NCBI GenBank assembly: GCA_003254885.1
Contig: QANT01004863.1
Span: 1-56,902 of the forward strand
Source: Purshia tridentata
Lineage: Eukaryota; Streptophyta; Magnoliopsida; Rosales; Rosaceae
Reading direction: 5' to 3'
DNA length: 56,902 bases
In this document: positions 37,701-50,658 of the stretch, piece by piece
Position numbering within the stretch: the first letter of the stretch is position 1
Layout of the letters: each line of letters opens with the position of its first letter
The notes under the pieces: generated by a model
The model's input: only the letters and a program-made list of their open reading frames with translations
The model's database searches: none
Told to the model about the DNA's origin: nothing
Made by a program: the position numbers and the translations under genes

Positions 37701-38006
37701 GAACCAAATACAGGATATCCCTTACATAGAAAACATGCTCCTGAATATACAGCACAAGCCCACAATGTGAAAAAGAGAATGTTTGATAGTGAAATAGCTT
37801 CCAGTGGGAATAAGGCTGTAGAAAGTTGGGACAAAAGGATTCTTGAGACAAAGGCAAAAATGGAGAAACGTTGGGAGCGCTTTAAGGAGCCAATCACCTT
37901 GAAAAAGGAACCAGACAAGTTATCCAAGCCTGAGGTTGATCTTATAGTTGCAGCTGAAACAAAGCAACATAGACCAGCCCGAAGAAGGCGGTGGGGCGGT
38001 GTATAG
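31756..38006 (+). CDS. FIPS3: FIP1-like mRNA polyadenylation factor (FIPS3-type)
   Basis: Plant homologue of Fip1, a subunit of the cleavage and polyadenylation complex that links poly(A) polymerase to CPSF in the nucleus. Exons: 31756-32163, 32298-32506, 32736-32862, 33107-33157, 33258-33374, 33490-33591, 33673-33866, 34003-35776, 37455-38006; 1177 residues. The N-terminus is acidic ([24 protein letters not shown]). The Fip1 motif ([20 protein letters not shown]) is at about residues 218-238. The large exon 8 is rich in charged, Ser, Tyr and Arg residues, and the C-terminus is basic (RRRRWGGV). The acceptor of exon 7 could also be 12 bases later. The symbol rests on similarity plus synteny with At3g66652; FIPS5 is the alternative. 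The last intron is 1.68 kb and starts with poly(A)-like signals. Confidence 0.9.
35907..35918 (+). promoter_or_regulatory. tandem intronic AATAAA poly(A) signals
   Basis: Two overlapping-spaced AATAAA hexamers (35907-35912 and 35913-35918) lie about 130 bases inside the last intron of the FIP1-like gene. Reading through the exon 8 donor adds 45 codons and stops at 35909-35911, within the first hexamer. This arrangement would support a shorter mRNA ending inside the intron. Whether it is used is unknown; the A-rich context makes chance occurrence possible. Confidence 0.4.
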
Positions 38007-39531
38007 GTTGTTTTGGGTAAAAAATAAATGCCCAATGTCTCAATTTTCATTGTAGTGTTAGAATTGATCTCAGGGCTTTAAGTCCTGAGAATGACTTATG
38101 CTATTGGCAGCAGGTCAATCACAATTTAAAACACAAGTCAGCATTTCAGATAAAGGAATCAGGTTAAACTTTCTTTTCTTTCAGAAAAATTGGAGGTAGA
38201 TTTGTTGTTTTGAATAATTGGCGCTTTTCCTACCTGTAATAAAGTTCATTGGGATAATGATCTCCAATAATTCAATTTTGAGGACCTGTAGTACATTGGC
38301 TGTGCTGAAGAGTTGTAAACCAGTTTTCTGATAGTCTAATTACTCCATAATTTCTTTTTGTTTTCTCATATAATCTCTTTTCTTTGAAGAAGTGAAAGTG
38401 CTGAAGAACTTGAAGCTATTTGCATAACAAGAATCATGCTCAAGAAGAGTGCTTGAATTTATTTAAATTTTGTTCAGAATTTCCATTAGACTCATGTCAT
38501 TCACTCAAGTACAGTTCTTGCATGCATATTATTATTATTTTATCTAGTTATGTATATTGATGTGGTAGACAAGGTCAACTAAGCTCGTTTCCTTGTGTCA
38601 AAAAATCTCCCAAAATTGTTGTGAGCTAAAGCTTCTGTCCTGCTATGCAAGCCTGAGGGCTGAGCTGAGGCTTAAGATATACATAATTGTTATGGTTTAA
38701 GATTTGATCATGCAGCAAAAATGGAAGAATATGAGACCTGCACAAATTACATCAGAATTCTATGCAACAGTCATGGCAGAAATTTCCCTTTCTTTCTTTT
38801 TGGCTATTAAAATATTTAATTAGATTGTTTTTGGTCTGTCAAAACTATCCGATCCTGTTCAACTGCACAAATAAGAGACTTCCACGTTTCATAAAAATCT
38901 GCCCTCTCCAGAACCACACGAAAGAAGTAAAAACGTGGCAAAATCCAGTGTCTACTCAAATATATACTCTCACTTCAAGTGAAAAAGGGTCCTTCCAATT
39001 GACTAAAGTGTCCTTTCGAATATGTAACCAATTCATAATAAATAACCTTTGGTCAATAATAATCATTTCTTTGTGAGTTTGTAAATTATAACCATCTTCT
39101 CTAATTAATACAAGCCGACTTTTAGATTTGAAAATAAATAAATTCAAATAATTTAGATTTGAAATAAATCAAATATAAGTAAATATCAATCTGTCACATT
39201 AATTCATGTCTAAAAATTAATAAATTAACCCAAAAATCTTTTCATGTAATAAGTTAATAACCAAGACAGACAGTTTTTCAGGTTGGCATATTTTCAGAAT
39301 CTTAAAAATTCTTATTTGTTATTGACAACATGTAACACATTGAAAAGGAATTGGTACGTTTGGCCAAAAAAAAAAAAAGGAATTGGTACGGTCTAAAAGC
39401 GAACACGTCCAAAGCATTTTGCAAATAAGGGTAGAATGGTAATTGTACAAGCAGTGTTCTTCCTCTACCCGCCTCACATTTGCTTAACGTAGATCAGACA
39501 ATACAGTTTAATCCGTTAAGACAGAAAAGAA
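38007..39531. other. intergenic between FIP1-like gene and HCF107
   Basis: The FIP1-like 3' UTR has an AATAAA close after the stop (about 38022). The rest is AT-rich, with an A-run near 39367-39378, leading to the HCF107 leader. The frames of 60-100 codons in this stretch have no recognisable content. Confidence 0.55.
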
Positions 39532-42500
39532 ATGCACCTTCTCTCTTCTCCTTCCTCAAACCCCCCCAACTTCACTCTCTTCTCCACTTACCAAAACCCA
39601 AACACCAACTCCAAATTCACCTTCAAAATCCCCACTTTACCCCTCCACTCTCCCTCTTGCTCTCTCTCATCTCCTCCGCGTTGCTCTTCAAGGGACTCCT
39701 CCGCACCAGTCCTCGACCAAACACCGCTCCCCACTTCCGACTCCTCAAACGCCACAGTTTTAGATGAACAGAGCCCAAGCAATGCCGTGCGGGAGACAGA
39801 GTCTCCGAAAAGAGTGCTTGTGGTTCGCCGGCCCGAGATGGAAGTCTCCGACGACGACGGCGGCGATAGTGACGAGCCGACACCAACACCGTCGGTCATA
39901 GATGTGCGGCTTTCCGAGTTCGCAAAGAAGATGCCGATATTTGAGCCGGACGAGGGGGTCGAATCGGGTTTGAAAGAGAAGCCGTTAATGGTGAACTTGG
40001 ACTTGGCATTGTACAGAGCTAAGATCTTAACCAGAAACTATCGGTTTACTGAAGCAGAGCAAATACTTGAAAAGGTATATAATATATATACAAACATGAA
40101 TATCTAATGTGTTTGCGTTTATGCATGTACTTTTCTAGTTTAATTGGAAATATTTTGTTTGGTTTTTTTTGGGAGTGGCTGATAGTGGGTTTGTTGTGAT
40201 TTGGTTTGCAAAAGTGTATATATTTTTGGCCGGAAGATGGAAGAGCTTATGTGGCATTGGGGAAGGCCTTAAGTAAACAATCAAAGACCACGGAAGCTCG
40301 GGCTGTGTATGAGAAAGGTTGCCAAGCTACTCAAGGAGAAAATCCATATATTTGGCAGGTTGGGTTTTCTTTCTTTTTGAAATTTGAACTACTATGTATT
40401 TGCATTTGGTGTTGGGAAATGAGAATATCTTCTTCCATTAACTACAAAAGAGGGAGTTAATAATGCCCCATTTGGTGAATCATTTAGTTGTCTTTGATTC
40501 TTTGTTAACTATGAACAAATCAGGCAGTCAAAAGAAAGTACCTTACTGGAAATTCATATGTGGGAGTAGATTAAGATTGATTGAATTGAGGTGGTTGTTT
40601 ACAGTGCTGGGCTGTTTTGGAAAATAAAATGGGAAATACAAGGAGAGCAAGGGAGTTATTTGATGCTGCCACAGTTGCTGATAAGAGACACATTGCTGCC
40701 TGGCATGGATGGGGAGTTCTAGAGCTAAAACAAGGAAATATCAGCAAGGCAAGGCATCTGCTTGCTAAAGGTCTTAAATTTTGTGGTGGGAATGAGTACG
40801 TATACCAGACACTTGCATTGCTGGAAGCTAAAGCAAATCGCTATGAAGAGGCTCGGTTTCTATTCAAACGGGCCACTAAGTGCAATCCCAAAAGCTGTGC
40901 CAGTTGGCTTGTAAGTCATCATTTTATCCAATGCAGGGCTTCCCTGTTATTGAGTGACTTTTCATGTCTTTTGTAGTCTGTTGAAATGGTTTTCTTCTTG
41001 TATTTATCAAATTCTTATGATGCAGGCATGGGCTCAATTGGAGATGCAACAGGAAAACAACCGTGTTGCTAGGCAACTCTTTGAGGTGATTATTTATTAT
41101 TACCTTGATCATGCATGAATATCAGTTCCATTTACTTGTAGATTAGGACTTTGCAGCAGTCTTTTCTTAGCATGCTTCAGATACTAAATTGGATTATGTT
41201 TAGTTTTCTTTAGCTTTATTTTCTGTATGTTAATCATTGTGATTCTGATGTTTTCTTCCTCCATATCTAGAAAGCGATACAGGCAAGCCCCAAGAATAGG
41301 TTTGCATGGCATGTTTGGGGAATTTTTGAAGCTAACATGGGAAATGTTGACAAGGGAAGAAAGCTTTTGAAGATTGGCCACGCACTCAATCCAAGGGATC
41401 CAGTTCTCCTTCAGTCTCTTGCTTTATTGGAATATAAGCACTCAACTGCAAATCTTGCTCGACAGTTGTTCAGGAGAGCATCTGAGTTGGATCCAAGGCA
41501 TCAACCAGTGTGGACGGTAAGAAGCTTTCATCAGTACAGAGATAAACCTGATGCCAACTAATCTGTTTGAGATGGCCACCTTATAAATTATGTGTGTGAA
41601 TGGTGCAAACGGAATCTGTGACTTGTATACTGCTAATTGGTTGAAGTGAAGTATAAATGAATGCTCTTGGACAGGACTAGAAGCAGAATTGGAATCAGTC
41701 AGACTTAGTGATGGTAGTGAAAATGTTAAAATTCATTGGGCGTTCAGTCAGACATACAGACTATTACATTTCGTTGTTGCATACCCTTGACATTCTTTTT
41801 ATCTAAATTTTCAGACTCGAACCATAACCTCATAGAAATATGTCTGGAAATTACAGGGCTTGTTTGTGTATACATGCATCATTGTGAATTCAACTGAAAA
41901 CTAATTCACTGGTTGCAAAATATTGGGGTGTTTAGGCTTGGGGATGGATGGAATGGAAAGAAGGAAACTTAGAGACAGCAAGGAAATTATACCAAAAAGC
42001 ATTGTCTATCGACTCAACTAGTGAAACTGCTGCTCGTTGCCTACAGGTAATGGCTAAAGTTTGGTATCCTCTATCTTATATTTTGTATAATCAGTTATGT
42101 AAATGTGGAACTTCCTTCCCATCTTCTCTGTCAAGTTTCTAAGAAAAAAGAATATCATAGGTCATTTCCATAGCAACATGAACGACATGCCAATGACAAT
42201 CTGTTTCTGCTGCAGGCTTGGGGGGTTCTAGAACAGAGAAATGGTAACCTGTCAGCAGCCCGAAGATTATTTAGGTCCTCTCTAAATATAAATTCTCAAA
42301 GTTATGTCACATGGATGACATGGGCATCATTAGAGGAAAATCAAGGAAACTCTGTCCGCGCAGAGGAAATTCGTGACCTCTATTTCCAGCAGGTTAGTGA
42401 TTAGCATAGTTACTGCATCTTATATGTGAAAAATTAAGTTCAACTTCTAACAATACTCTTTTTGGTTTCTTGCAACAGCGCACAGAAGTTGTGGATGATG

Positions 42501-42814
42501 CTTCATGGGTTATTGGATTGTTAGACATCCTAGACCCAGCACTTGACAAGATAAAGAAAGTTTTGAAGTTGGAGCAGGACTCACAACAAGAGCAACAGGA
42601 CTCTGTGAGAACAATAGTAGGCGCAAACGAAAATAAGACTGATGGGGAGTCCATTGGTCCTTCCTCTAATGGAAATGGCATGGAAAGTGAGAGTGGTTTT
42701 GATGTGGATGCTTTTGTTAAGAGAAAATTGTCTCTAGACCCATCTAAGCTAGAAGTTCAGATGGAGACCTCACGGCCTTCTCCTAATATGAGAAGCAGAG
42801 CCAAAATTTTTTAG
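39532..42814 (+). CDS. HCF107: HCF107, chloroplast HAT/TPR RNA-binding protein
   Basis: Nuclear-encoded chloroplast protein made of half-a-TPR (HAT) repeats that binds the psbH 5' end, stabilises it and is needed for PSII (psbB/psbH) expression in Arabidopsis. Exons: 39532-40074, 40215-40358, 40605-40910, 41026-41085, 41271-41516, 41936-42046, 42216-42392, 42479-42814; 640 residues (Arabidopsis about 650). The first ~60 residues are Ser/Pro/Thr/Asn-rich and lack acids, as in a chloroplast transit peptide. An acidic linker follows. About ten HAT repeats start near residue 160, seen as repeated W.xWgxLE..qGN...AR.Lf..al pattern, and run to about 528. The C-terminal tail is Gln/Glu-rich. Exons 2-7 begin and end in phase 0 near repeat units, which fits growth by repeat duplication. 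Confidence 0.95.
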
Positions 42815-43952
42815 TGAATTGCTAATGGAGAACCTGTCACAAATGAAATGATATATGGAGCCTCAGAGGGTTAGCCCCAGTACAGATATAACCTTACAGC
42901 ATTTGAATCGTATATAGTTATATACTATTTAGGATTCATCCCATATATATTACCCCAAACCCCACTTAAGTACTTGACCCAGGTTGAAGTTTTGGGATAA
43001 AAGAGGCCAGCTTGTATGGATCGGTTTGAGATGCACTCAAAAGTCAAAGCTTTAATTAGGCTGTCCATAGCCTTTTGTAATTTACTGTATTGCCTCAGCA
43101 GCAAAACTATTTGGATTGGGCTTCAGCCTCCGGGTTGGGCTATCTCTGGATTACTGTATTGCCTCAACAAAGATAATGAATGATAATAACATTTTAAATA
43201 TGGTTCCTTGAATTTGGTTATATGTTGATTAACTAATTATACCAACTAACTTCTAGTTTAGTAGTTTTTAATTCCTTCTATAATGTTGAAGAGTTTCCAA
43301 GTTTGATTCCGATAAAAGAAAAAGAGCATATAATAAATTGATTATACTCATGGAGACGATGGACCCAAGCTGTCCATATATATATATATATAAAAGGCTT
43401 GCAAGAGATAGAAAATTGTTACGGGAATTCCAGGAATTCCCTACTGGCCTCACATACATACATGACTGACCTGCATGCATTGTCTGTCTGGTCACGTCAC
43501 GAAGGTTGATGAAAATCTTTGAAGGAGATGTCATAGATGAGGTCCATTCAGTAGTATCCTCTATCCACCGCCCTCTCACTCACTCACTGGGACAGTCACA
43601 CTCATACACAGTAGACTGTAGACTGTAGACTACTCACAATTAATATCTATATATTAATTCATACTCATATTCATATATGCCAATAGAAATCTTAGTTCAG
43701 TATTGAGTCTTCCCCTGGTATTCTGGGAACATGCACGTGCAGTAGACTACTACTCCATCATTAAAATCAATACACACGTGCGTGTAGTTGTAAAGGGAAC
43801 GCAACCCAATTTTGTTGCCCAAAATATTTAAACAAACGAGAGGCTGGTGGCCACTATTGGAGGCCGTCCACTCAATAATTCCATCCAAGCCCTCCATCTG
43901 TGTTATTCCGTTTCTAGACTTCTAATTAAGGTCGTTTTCTGCTTCTTCTTTT

Positions 43953-44320
43953 TTTCTTGAGGTATGGGAAGTCAGAAATTCAAATAATCCAACCATTTAA
44001 TATTTATATATGCCAATATATAGCTATATATTACATTGACTGGATTTATCTTTTTTATGAAAGACTGTTTTATGTATTTGATATAAATTAATTTTATTAA
44101 AAACCAAGAGTATGTTGATATAAGCATATATGATAATTTCTTGAGGTATGGGAAGTCAGAAATTCAAATAAGCCAACCATTTAATATTTATATATGCCAA
44201 TATATAGCTATATATTACATTGACTGTATTTATCTTTTTTATGAAAGACTGTTTTATGTATTTGATATAAATTAATTTTATTAAAAACCAATAGTATGTT
44301 GATATAAGCATATATGATAA
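43953..44320. repeat. 184-bp tandem duplication (2 copies)
   Basis: Copy 1 is 43953-44136 and copy 2 is 44137-44320; the shift is exactly 184 bp. I see three substitutions between them (for example AATCCAACC versus AAGCCAACC, GACTGGATTT versus GACTGTATTT, CCAAGAG versus CCAATAG). The unit is AT-rich with no coding content. The near identity indicates a recent event, or an assembly duplication. Confidence 0.95.
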
Positions 44321-46876
44321 ATCCATACATGCATGCATGAATGTGAATGTATAGATATATACTTGAACGCGCGCCTATATACAAAGAAACATATGTTTTT
44401 GAAGTGTAGATATATACAATAACTAAATTAAATATATGAAGATCATAATTAAACCATTGAAGTTAGCTTAAGTGATGATAAATGCTAATTAAGGTAATGA
44501 TGAGTTAGGATTACTAGAATAGGTATAGGGTTTGATTTCCTCAAAATGTTGTTAAAATATGAAGGATATTAATTATCAATATTAAAACTATATATGGGAC
44601 AATAACTAGCCGATTAACTTCATCACCAACTCAAATGAAAGCACCGACCCATTAATTCATGGGTTTGGTACCTTTTACCATTTCTAGCAATTACGCCTAT
44701 ATCTCCTCACACACCCACCTTCACTGTTAATGTGATTATTATTAATTACTGAAGATTGGACGGGATGCGATCATGCGACTGATCATGATGAATTTAATTT
44801 GGTTCATGTTATTTATTTGATGTGAAAAGAATTAATGCATATCTGCTCTTAGGGTTAATGATGGCTCTGTGCAAGACCTAGTTAATTAACTTGTTTATAT
44901 TCTGTAGAAATCAGGGTATATATATATAGCTAGCTCGGTCGATCTCTAGTATGCTTAGATGCCCTATAGAGCTATCTACTATTGAAGATCGAAAAGGAAA
45001 TATTAATGTGAAATAATTAAAGATGCAAACATGCAATGTTTAAGTCCATCACGTGCTCGGTAATTAAGCAGCTGAGAGTAAGGTTCGTGGGTGACGCTCT
45101 TAGCAGTATGTAGGTTACTATATATATTATTACACATGCAATAATAATTACAAAGATGATCGATAATGCATCCATATATAAGCCAAATAGAATAAGAAAC
45201 CTAATACCCAAGAATCATACATCAACTGTTTTCTTCAAAAAAGGAAACAAATTAAAGAAGGTAGCTAGCTAGTGAAGGCAATAGGCATGTTCAGTACGTG
45301 TCTGGAACTGTTGCATTTTAGTGGAAACTTTTCAGGAAAACACATGCTTATATGATATATGTTCGATCTATACATTGTACCTAATTTAAGGAGACGCGTT
45401 TTTGGTTCCTTGGCACAATTTGAACATGACCTGTAACTACCTAGCTTACTCTTTTTAGTCTGGGGAAAATTATTCATGTCGACCACAGAAAAAAAACCTA
45501 AAAGATAATAAAAAATACTAAATTATTCAAATGTAAATCTTCAAGGGTTTTAGTTGCAAAGGAAGAGACAATTGGCTTCTTTGACATTTACTTAGTTAAA
45601 ACTGTTCCTTACTTCCTTGGACAAATGAGGTTTCGATCTGTATAGCATCTTCTTGGTCTTTGTTCAGGAGTCTCTACGTTTTATTCTAGTTTGGCCCTTA
45701 ATTTTCACTTACGTGTGTGCAACTTCACTTTCCACGTACTCGATCTTATATATTATACCCTCGCACGTACTATTAATTACACTATGCATTGGTCAGATTG
45801 CATCAATATTTCAAGAAACTGAGACCTTAATTGTGTATTATTGTTTCGTACAATTGATCTCATATCCATGTTAGAAAAAGATATATAGTGTAAATAAGTA
45901 AATCCCCACGCTTGTAGAGATATTCATCATATATGAGAGTCAATTGTTGATGGTCGGTGGACATGTGGACTCTAAGTAAGGTCCACACCTATCAATCATG
46001 AATAGTTAATCACACGCTAACTTTCTCATATACATTTCAAATCTAATTGATTGGTCAATATATGAATGACTTTTCAATGGTAGAGACTAACAGGTTACAA
46101 ATGCGCGCATAGATGCATGATAGATCATAGATGTGTGAAAGGTTGACATTATTCATACCCTATATATGTACATCATGTATATGGGCCATGCATGTATGGG
46201 GTTGATGGGTGATTAATTGCTTGAAGCCCTGGAGGGCAGTTCTTTTTTTGAATTTGGACTTGGGTCTAGACGCAATGACTCATATAAGCCAGATCGACTA
46301 TTAGCAAAAATGGAAAGTTGCTCGTGCTTTTTAAAGGATAGCTAGAAGCCTAGAAGGCTAATTCCCATTAGTATTAGGTAGGTCTTCTGAGTTATGACCA
46401 TTATTTCGGGTACCCTTTTGTACCTTTGTTATTACAAGCTTACGAACTTAATTTTGTCTTTTCTCTAGATACTGGTCAAGTCTGTGTGAGGTGAGGTCTT
46501 GTGAAGACAGAAATGCAGAATGCTCAAAGAGACAAAGAGAGAGACAAAGGAGAAAAATAATAAGAATAATTTGGAATAATAAAATAAAGATGGAAAGATG
46601 AAGATTCATGAGCGTGTGGAATGGAAAGAGAAATCTGCTTTTTGACCAAAAAATGGTTCCATTAGATGGGGACATTAACAGAGCATGAGCTGCAGAAACA
46701 GGCATCGTGAATAATTCTGATATGATATGATGTAACACACATCCCCCAAATCTCCTACACATATATATATATTTTCTTATATTTTATTTTCAATTAATTG
46801 GTAGGTTTTTGCTTTATGGAGACAAAAAAGGACCAATCTTGGTAATGCCCTACTCTCAGACCAAAAAAAAAAAAAA

Positions 46877-46877
46877 N
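46877..46877. other. ambiguous base (n) in A-run
   Basis: A single n lies within a poly-A tract of more than 20 bases, a point of uncertain base calling. The local length of the A-run should not be trusted. Confidence 0.98.
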
Positions 46878-47900
46878 AAAAAAAAGCAAATCGATCCAAT
46901 TCCAAAACTAATTATATACATTGCCCTTGTCTTTAATATCTATTGGTAATTTTCGATTTATATATATGTTAGAAAAAGCTCTTACATATAACAAATGTAT
47001 ACATCATTTCTTTCACAAATCACCTCTTATGCACACATTCCATAATCCATAATTATAAGAGAAGCAATCAGTAATCACCATTATTGGTTGTTTAGTGAAA
47101 AAGCTAGGAAAGGAAAATATAATATTGTCTTATTTATAGCCTTATACGTTGAAATGCTCTATCATATTACGAGGGGGCAATATATGGGTAAAAAGTGATC
47201 ATGTCCCAATGCAGGTAATGAGTTCTGACATTGGTTTAAAATTAATTTTCCTTTGAAGTGGCTACGCTTTGCCAGCCATTTAGTTTTGGTGAAGAGTAAC
47301 TAGGCTAATTTGCTGTTTGTTTTTTATTTTTTCCCACGAATTTTTATATTTCTCTACTAAAAGACATTGATCTGACTCAAAGCACAACTAAGTATTGTCA
47401 TTTAAGCATGGCATATCTGATTCTTGATAGAGAGAGTTTTATTTCACTATGTAAATTTTTATTTTTATTTTTATGGTGTAGTTCTGAAACAATATAATAA
47501 TTGGAAGGACCAAAAGAGTCATGGAAAATGTATAGCTAGCTCTTGCCATTGTGCATTAAATGGCTGCTTCCTAGCTCTCTTGTCTTTGCAAGAATAAATG
47601 TGAGAAATAGCTTAGAATGAAGAAGACTGTTATAAACATAGAATGAAACTAGTTTGTGGTCATCACTCTCCTCCCATTTAGCCTGCAGCCCATATTGTAC
47701 TTTCTCCCAACACATAGGGGTCACCAACCCTACAAATCTTCTTCATACAACCTTACTCAATTTGACCCTCCTATTCCATAGTTGTTGATTGGTTTCCATC
47801 AAGCAGTTTGAAAAAGATAAGAGAGAGACATTATATGAGAAGCCAATACCTCAAAGACTCTGTTTTGCAGTTTCACATTGTAACTAAAAAGACCATCATC

Positions 47901-48657
47901 ATGAGCTCTTGTCATGTGTGCTTCCTCTACTTTCTCATCATGTTCATGATTGTGTTCTGCAATCTTGGAATACATTCTGGTAGTTATTCCAACCAAACCC
48001 ATCTGCCCTGTACATATTTTCTTTGTTACTTATTTCAAACACACACGCGCTTGTATAGATCGATATATTATCCTTGTATCAAGATGAAAGAGAGTGAATG
48101 TATATTACATATATGACTCTTATTTTCTGCAGGTTCTTCAGACAAGTTTTTCTATTCATTTCATGGAGACAACAACCAGTCAGTAACAATGGAATCAGAA
48201 CATGCAAACTCAACCCACAGAAAGCTCCTGTTACAAGGTAATCATTTCTCATCCTTTGTGGTCCATATATATATATAGCTTTTTCTTAAATATCTGAATA
48301 ATATTGATTCTAAAGTAGTCTTCTTGATGATCGATCATATATTGATGATCAGGGGGTTGTGCAAACAGAGACATCAGCATCTCACAAAGCAAAGATTCCA
48401 CATCTGGGATCCCACAGTACATAGTACAGATTGTGAACACCTGTGTTTCTGGGTCATGTGCTCCTTCAAAAATCCATGTCCACTGTGGATGGTTTGCCTC
48501 TGCAAGAATAGTCAACCCAACCATCTTCAAGAGACTCTCATATGATGACTGCTTGGTCAATGGAGGAAACCCTTTGAAGACCAGTCAGATCATCCGATTC
48601 ACTTACTCAAACTCCTTCATGTACCCCCTTGCACTTAAGTCCGCCAAGTTTTGCTAA
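47901..48657 (+). CDS. TPD1-like secreted cysteine-rich peptide
   Basis: Homologue of TAPETUM DETERMINANT 1, the ligand of the EMS1/EXS receptor kinase that sets tapetal cell fate in Arabidopsis anthers; paralogues act in other tissues. Exons: 47901-47979, 48133-48237, 48353-48657; 162 residues. A signal peptide covers about residues 1-25 (hydrophobic CFLYFLIMFMIVF). Exon 2 is a variable spacer ending in a dibasic HRKLLLQ site where the precursor could be cut. Exon 3 holds the conserved domain: GGCANRDISISQS, IPQYIVQIVNTCVSG, HVHCGWFASARIVNP, YDDCLVNGG, and terminal KFC. Six cysteines are present as in the family. An in-frame Met at 47835 would add 22 mostly polar residues before the signal peptide, so the later Met is preferred. 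Confidence 0.92.
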
Positions 48658-50658
48658 TTATAAATGCCTCCCCCTTCCCCTCCCCCCAATCACATTCACA
48701 TTCATGATCAAATGGATGAAATAGTTGCATGATCAATCAATGTTGTATGTGATATCAGCTTTTTCAAATTAGACCCCAGTTCCCAAAATCCAAATTCTTA
48801 ATATATATCCCAGAAAAAGCTACCAATGTTGTATGTATGTATCAGCTTTTTCAAAGCCTAGCTATTAGATATTAGCTATATTACGTAGTACTTACTTGTT
48901 ACACTGCTATAGCATATATTTGATATATATCTTTAATAGTTGATATTAAAATTTCTTCCCCAAAATGTGTTATGATTTTATTTTTATTAGTAAAAAGTAA
49001 ATGTTTAATGTATGGCTGCATGGGCATGGATGGTAAGAAACTCCGTGCTTATTTTTTTCAGCCGGCCCGTGTGTTCCTCTGAGTGCATACTCTTTTCTAT
49101 TAATGCATGTTGAGAGAGAGAAAGAGAGAGAGAGAGAGTAGTCTATCTATCTATGTCTATTCTTGGGGTTCAAGGTGTAGAGTCTTTTTCCAAAGTATGA
49201 TTGGAGCAAACGAGAAAGAGTGTCAGAAGTAGCTGCTTCGGGAGCACAGCACAAGATGACAAGATTTTTGCAAGCAAAGGCTGCAATATGTTGCATCATG
49301 GTTTGAACACAGCTACCACACAGCTAACATGTACAATATAGAAAAATAGAGGGCATATAAGTAATAAATAAAAATATGCGTATAAATAAAATATTTTAGA
49401 ACTAACTGGTTAGTAAAATAATACGGTGATAATCACTATTTTATGTCAACTACACAACGTAATCTTAATTGGACCATTCATTTTTTAAGTCCTTACTTAA
49501 AATTTATTCTTGCAAAAAATCATTCCAATTTAAAAACCCATTATATATCAAAGTAATACTAGCTTTAATGAAATGGCACCCAAGTTATTTGTATCGGCAT
49601 TACTCCATATATCCCAAGCTTTGACAAAATATTATTTAAGTCCAAGTTAATACTTAATATTGATGTTCCTTTTCCACTACATCAAAAAATTTATTACAGG
49701 TTCGGATCCTTTTTCATTTATGATGGCACTTAAACTTCAATCAGAACATTTATTGTGAAAATTTATTTGCATATAAATGGGAGCTTTGAATTTTGTAAAA
49801 AGAAAAAGGGGCTTTTGAAAATGGTCATGTTCATGCTATCTGTGAAGGAACAGAGTGGGAACCAAAATGTTACTTTTTAAAGCATTTAGTAAATAGTATT
49901 TATGGTGTACTTCAGCATATTTAGTGTCTGAGAGTTTTAATGCTTCCCCTCTGCTTACTTTATGCTTTTGCTGGTTGCTGTACAAGTTTACATGCTTAGA
50001 GCTTTGTCGTCATTTTGCACATTATTGGTTGGTAAATTGGTATAGCCATGTTTAAGGCACATGGTCAATAGCCAGTACTTAAAATCCCTAGCCCCTAAGG
50101 TTCTAGGCCTTGAATTTAATCTCAACTAGAGTGAACTAGCAGCAAACAACATTATTTGATTATGAAGATTAAAACATTTTTTTGTCCTTCAAATACATAA
50201 ACCAAACAAGATTCTAACAAGGGCCTCAACCTAATAACAAAAGAGCTTGACACCAAGATTATCAAATTCAGTTGCTCATGGAATTTTTCAATGGGATTGA
50301 ACTACGAACTCAAAGGGAGAGTGGATGTTTGATCCCCTCCTGAGTTATGCACTCTATGCCTTAATCATGCATAATGCCTGTAACTTTTGTTCTTATTATA
50401 ATACAATCATTATTTTTTTCAGCAAAATATAACCTGCAGAGAATATTGGTAATGAATATAATGATACATTATATTCACAAATCATGCGTGCATCAAACCA
50501 AAATTTTCTGTAATATAGTATCAGTTGTCTGTCTTCTTGTATCTACCAAGGACAAAAAGCGTTTAAAAAGGCATAATACACAACCTACAAAACAAAATTC
50601 CTAGCCAAAGAGAACATAGAGAAAGAGTTAACTTGAGGCATAAGTCACACGACTGTTC
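48658..50658. other. intergenic between TPD1-like and receptor kinase genes
   Basis: Convergent spacer. A block of about 30 bp containing AATGTTGTATGT and ATCAGCTTTTTCAAA occurs twice (48740-48769 and 48826-48857), probably a small local duplication in the 3' UTR of the TPD1-like gene. A GA-rich microsatellite is near 49111-49138. No gene is supported. Confidence 0.55.

Larger units (their letters stand above)
42815..47900. other. 5-kb gene-poor, AT-rich region
   Basis: HCF107 3' UTR, then about 4.8 kb with no supportable gene. It contains a 184-bp tandem duplication (43953-44320), a short triplicate of GTAGACT near 43613-43633, several AT dinucleotide runs and one ambiguous base in an A-run (46877). 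G-box-like CACGTG cores occur near 43735 and 45051. It must include the promoter of the TPD1-like gene. I searched by eye for common conserved miRNA sequences and found none; a lineage-specific miRNA or lncRNA could be missed. Confidence 0.55.

Noticed and set aside
37442..38050. 202-codon minus-strand frame
   Set aside because: Antisense to the last exon of the FIP1-like gene, whose frame continues correctly from the previous exon; no recognisable content.
45940..46030. Imperfect hairpin around GGTGGACATGTGGAC / GTCCACACC, considered as a miRNA precursor or MITE
   Set aside because: The arms pair poorly, no known miRNA sequence and no target duplication were seen.
46448..46762. 104-codon minus-strand frame in the gene-poor region
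   Set aside because: Hydrophobic, low-complexity translation with no family match and no splice partners.
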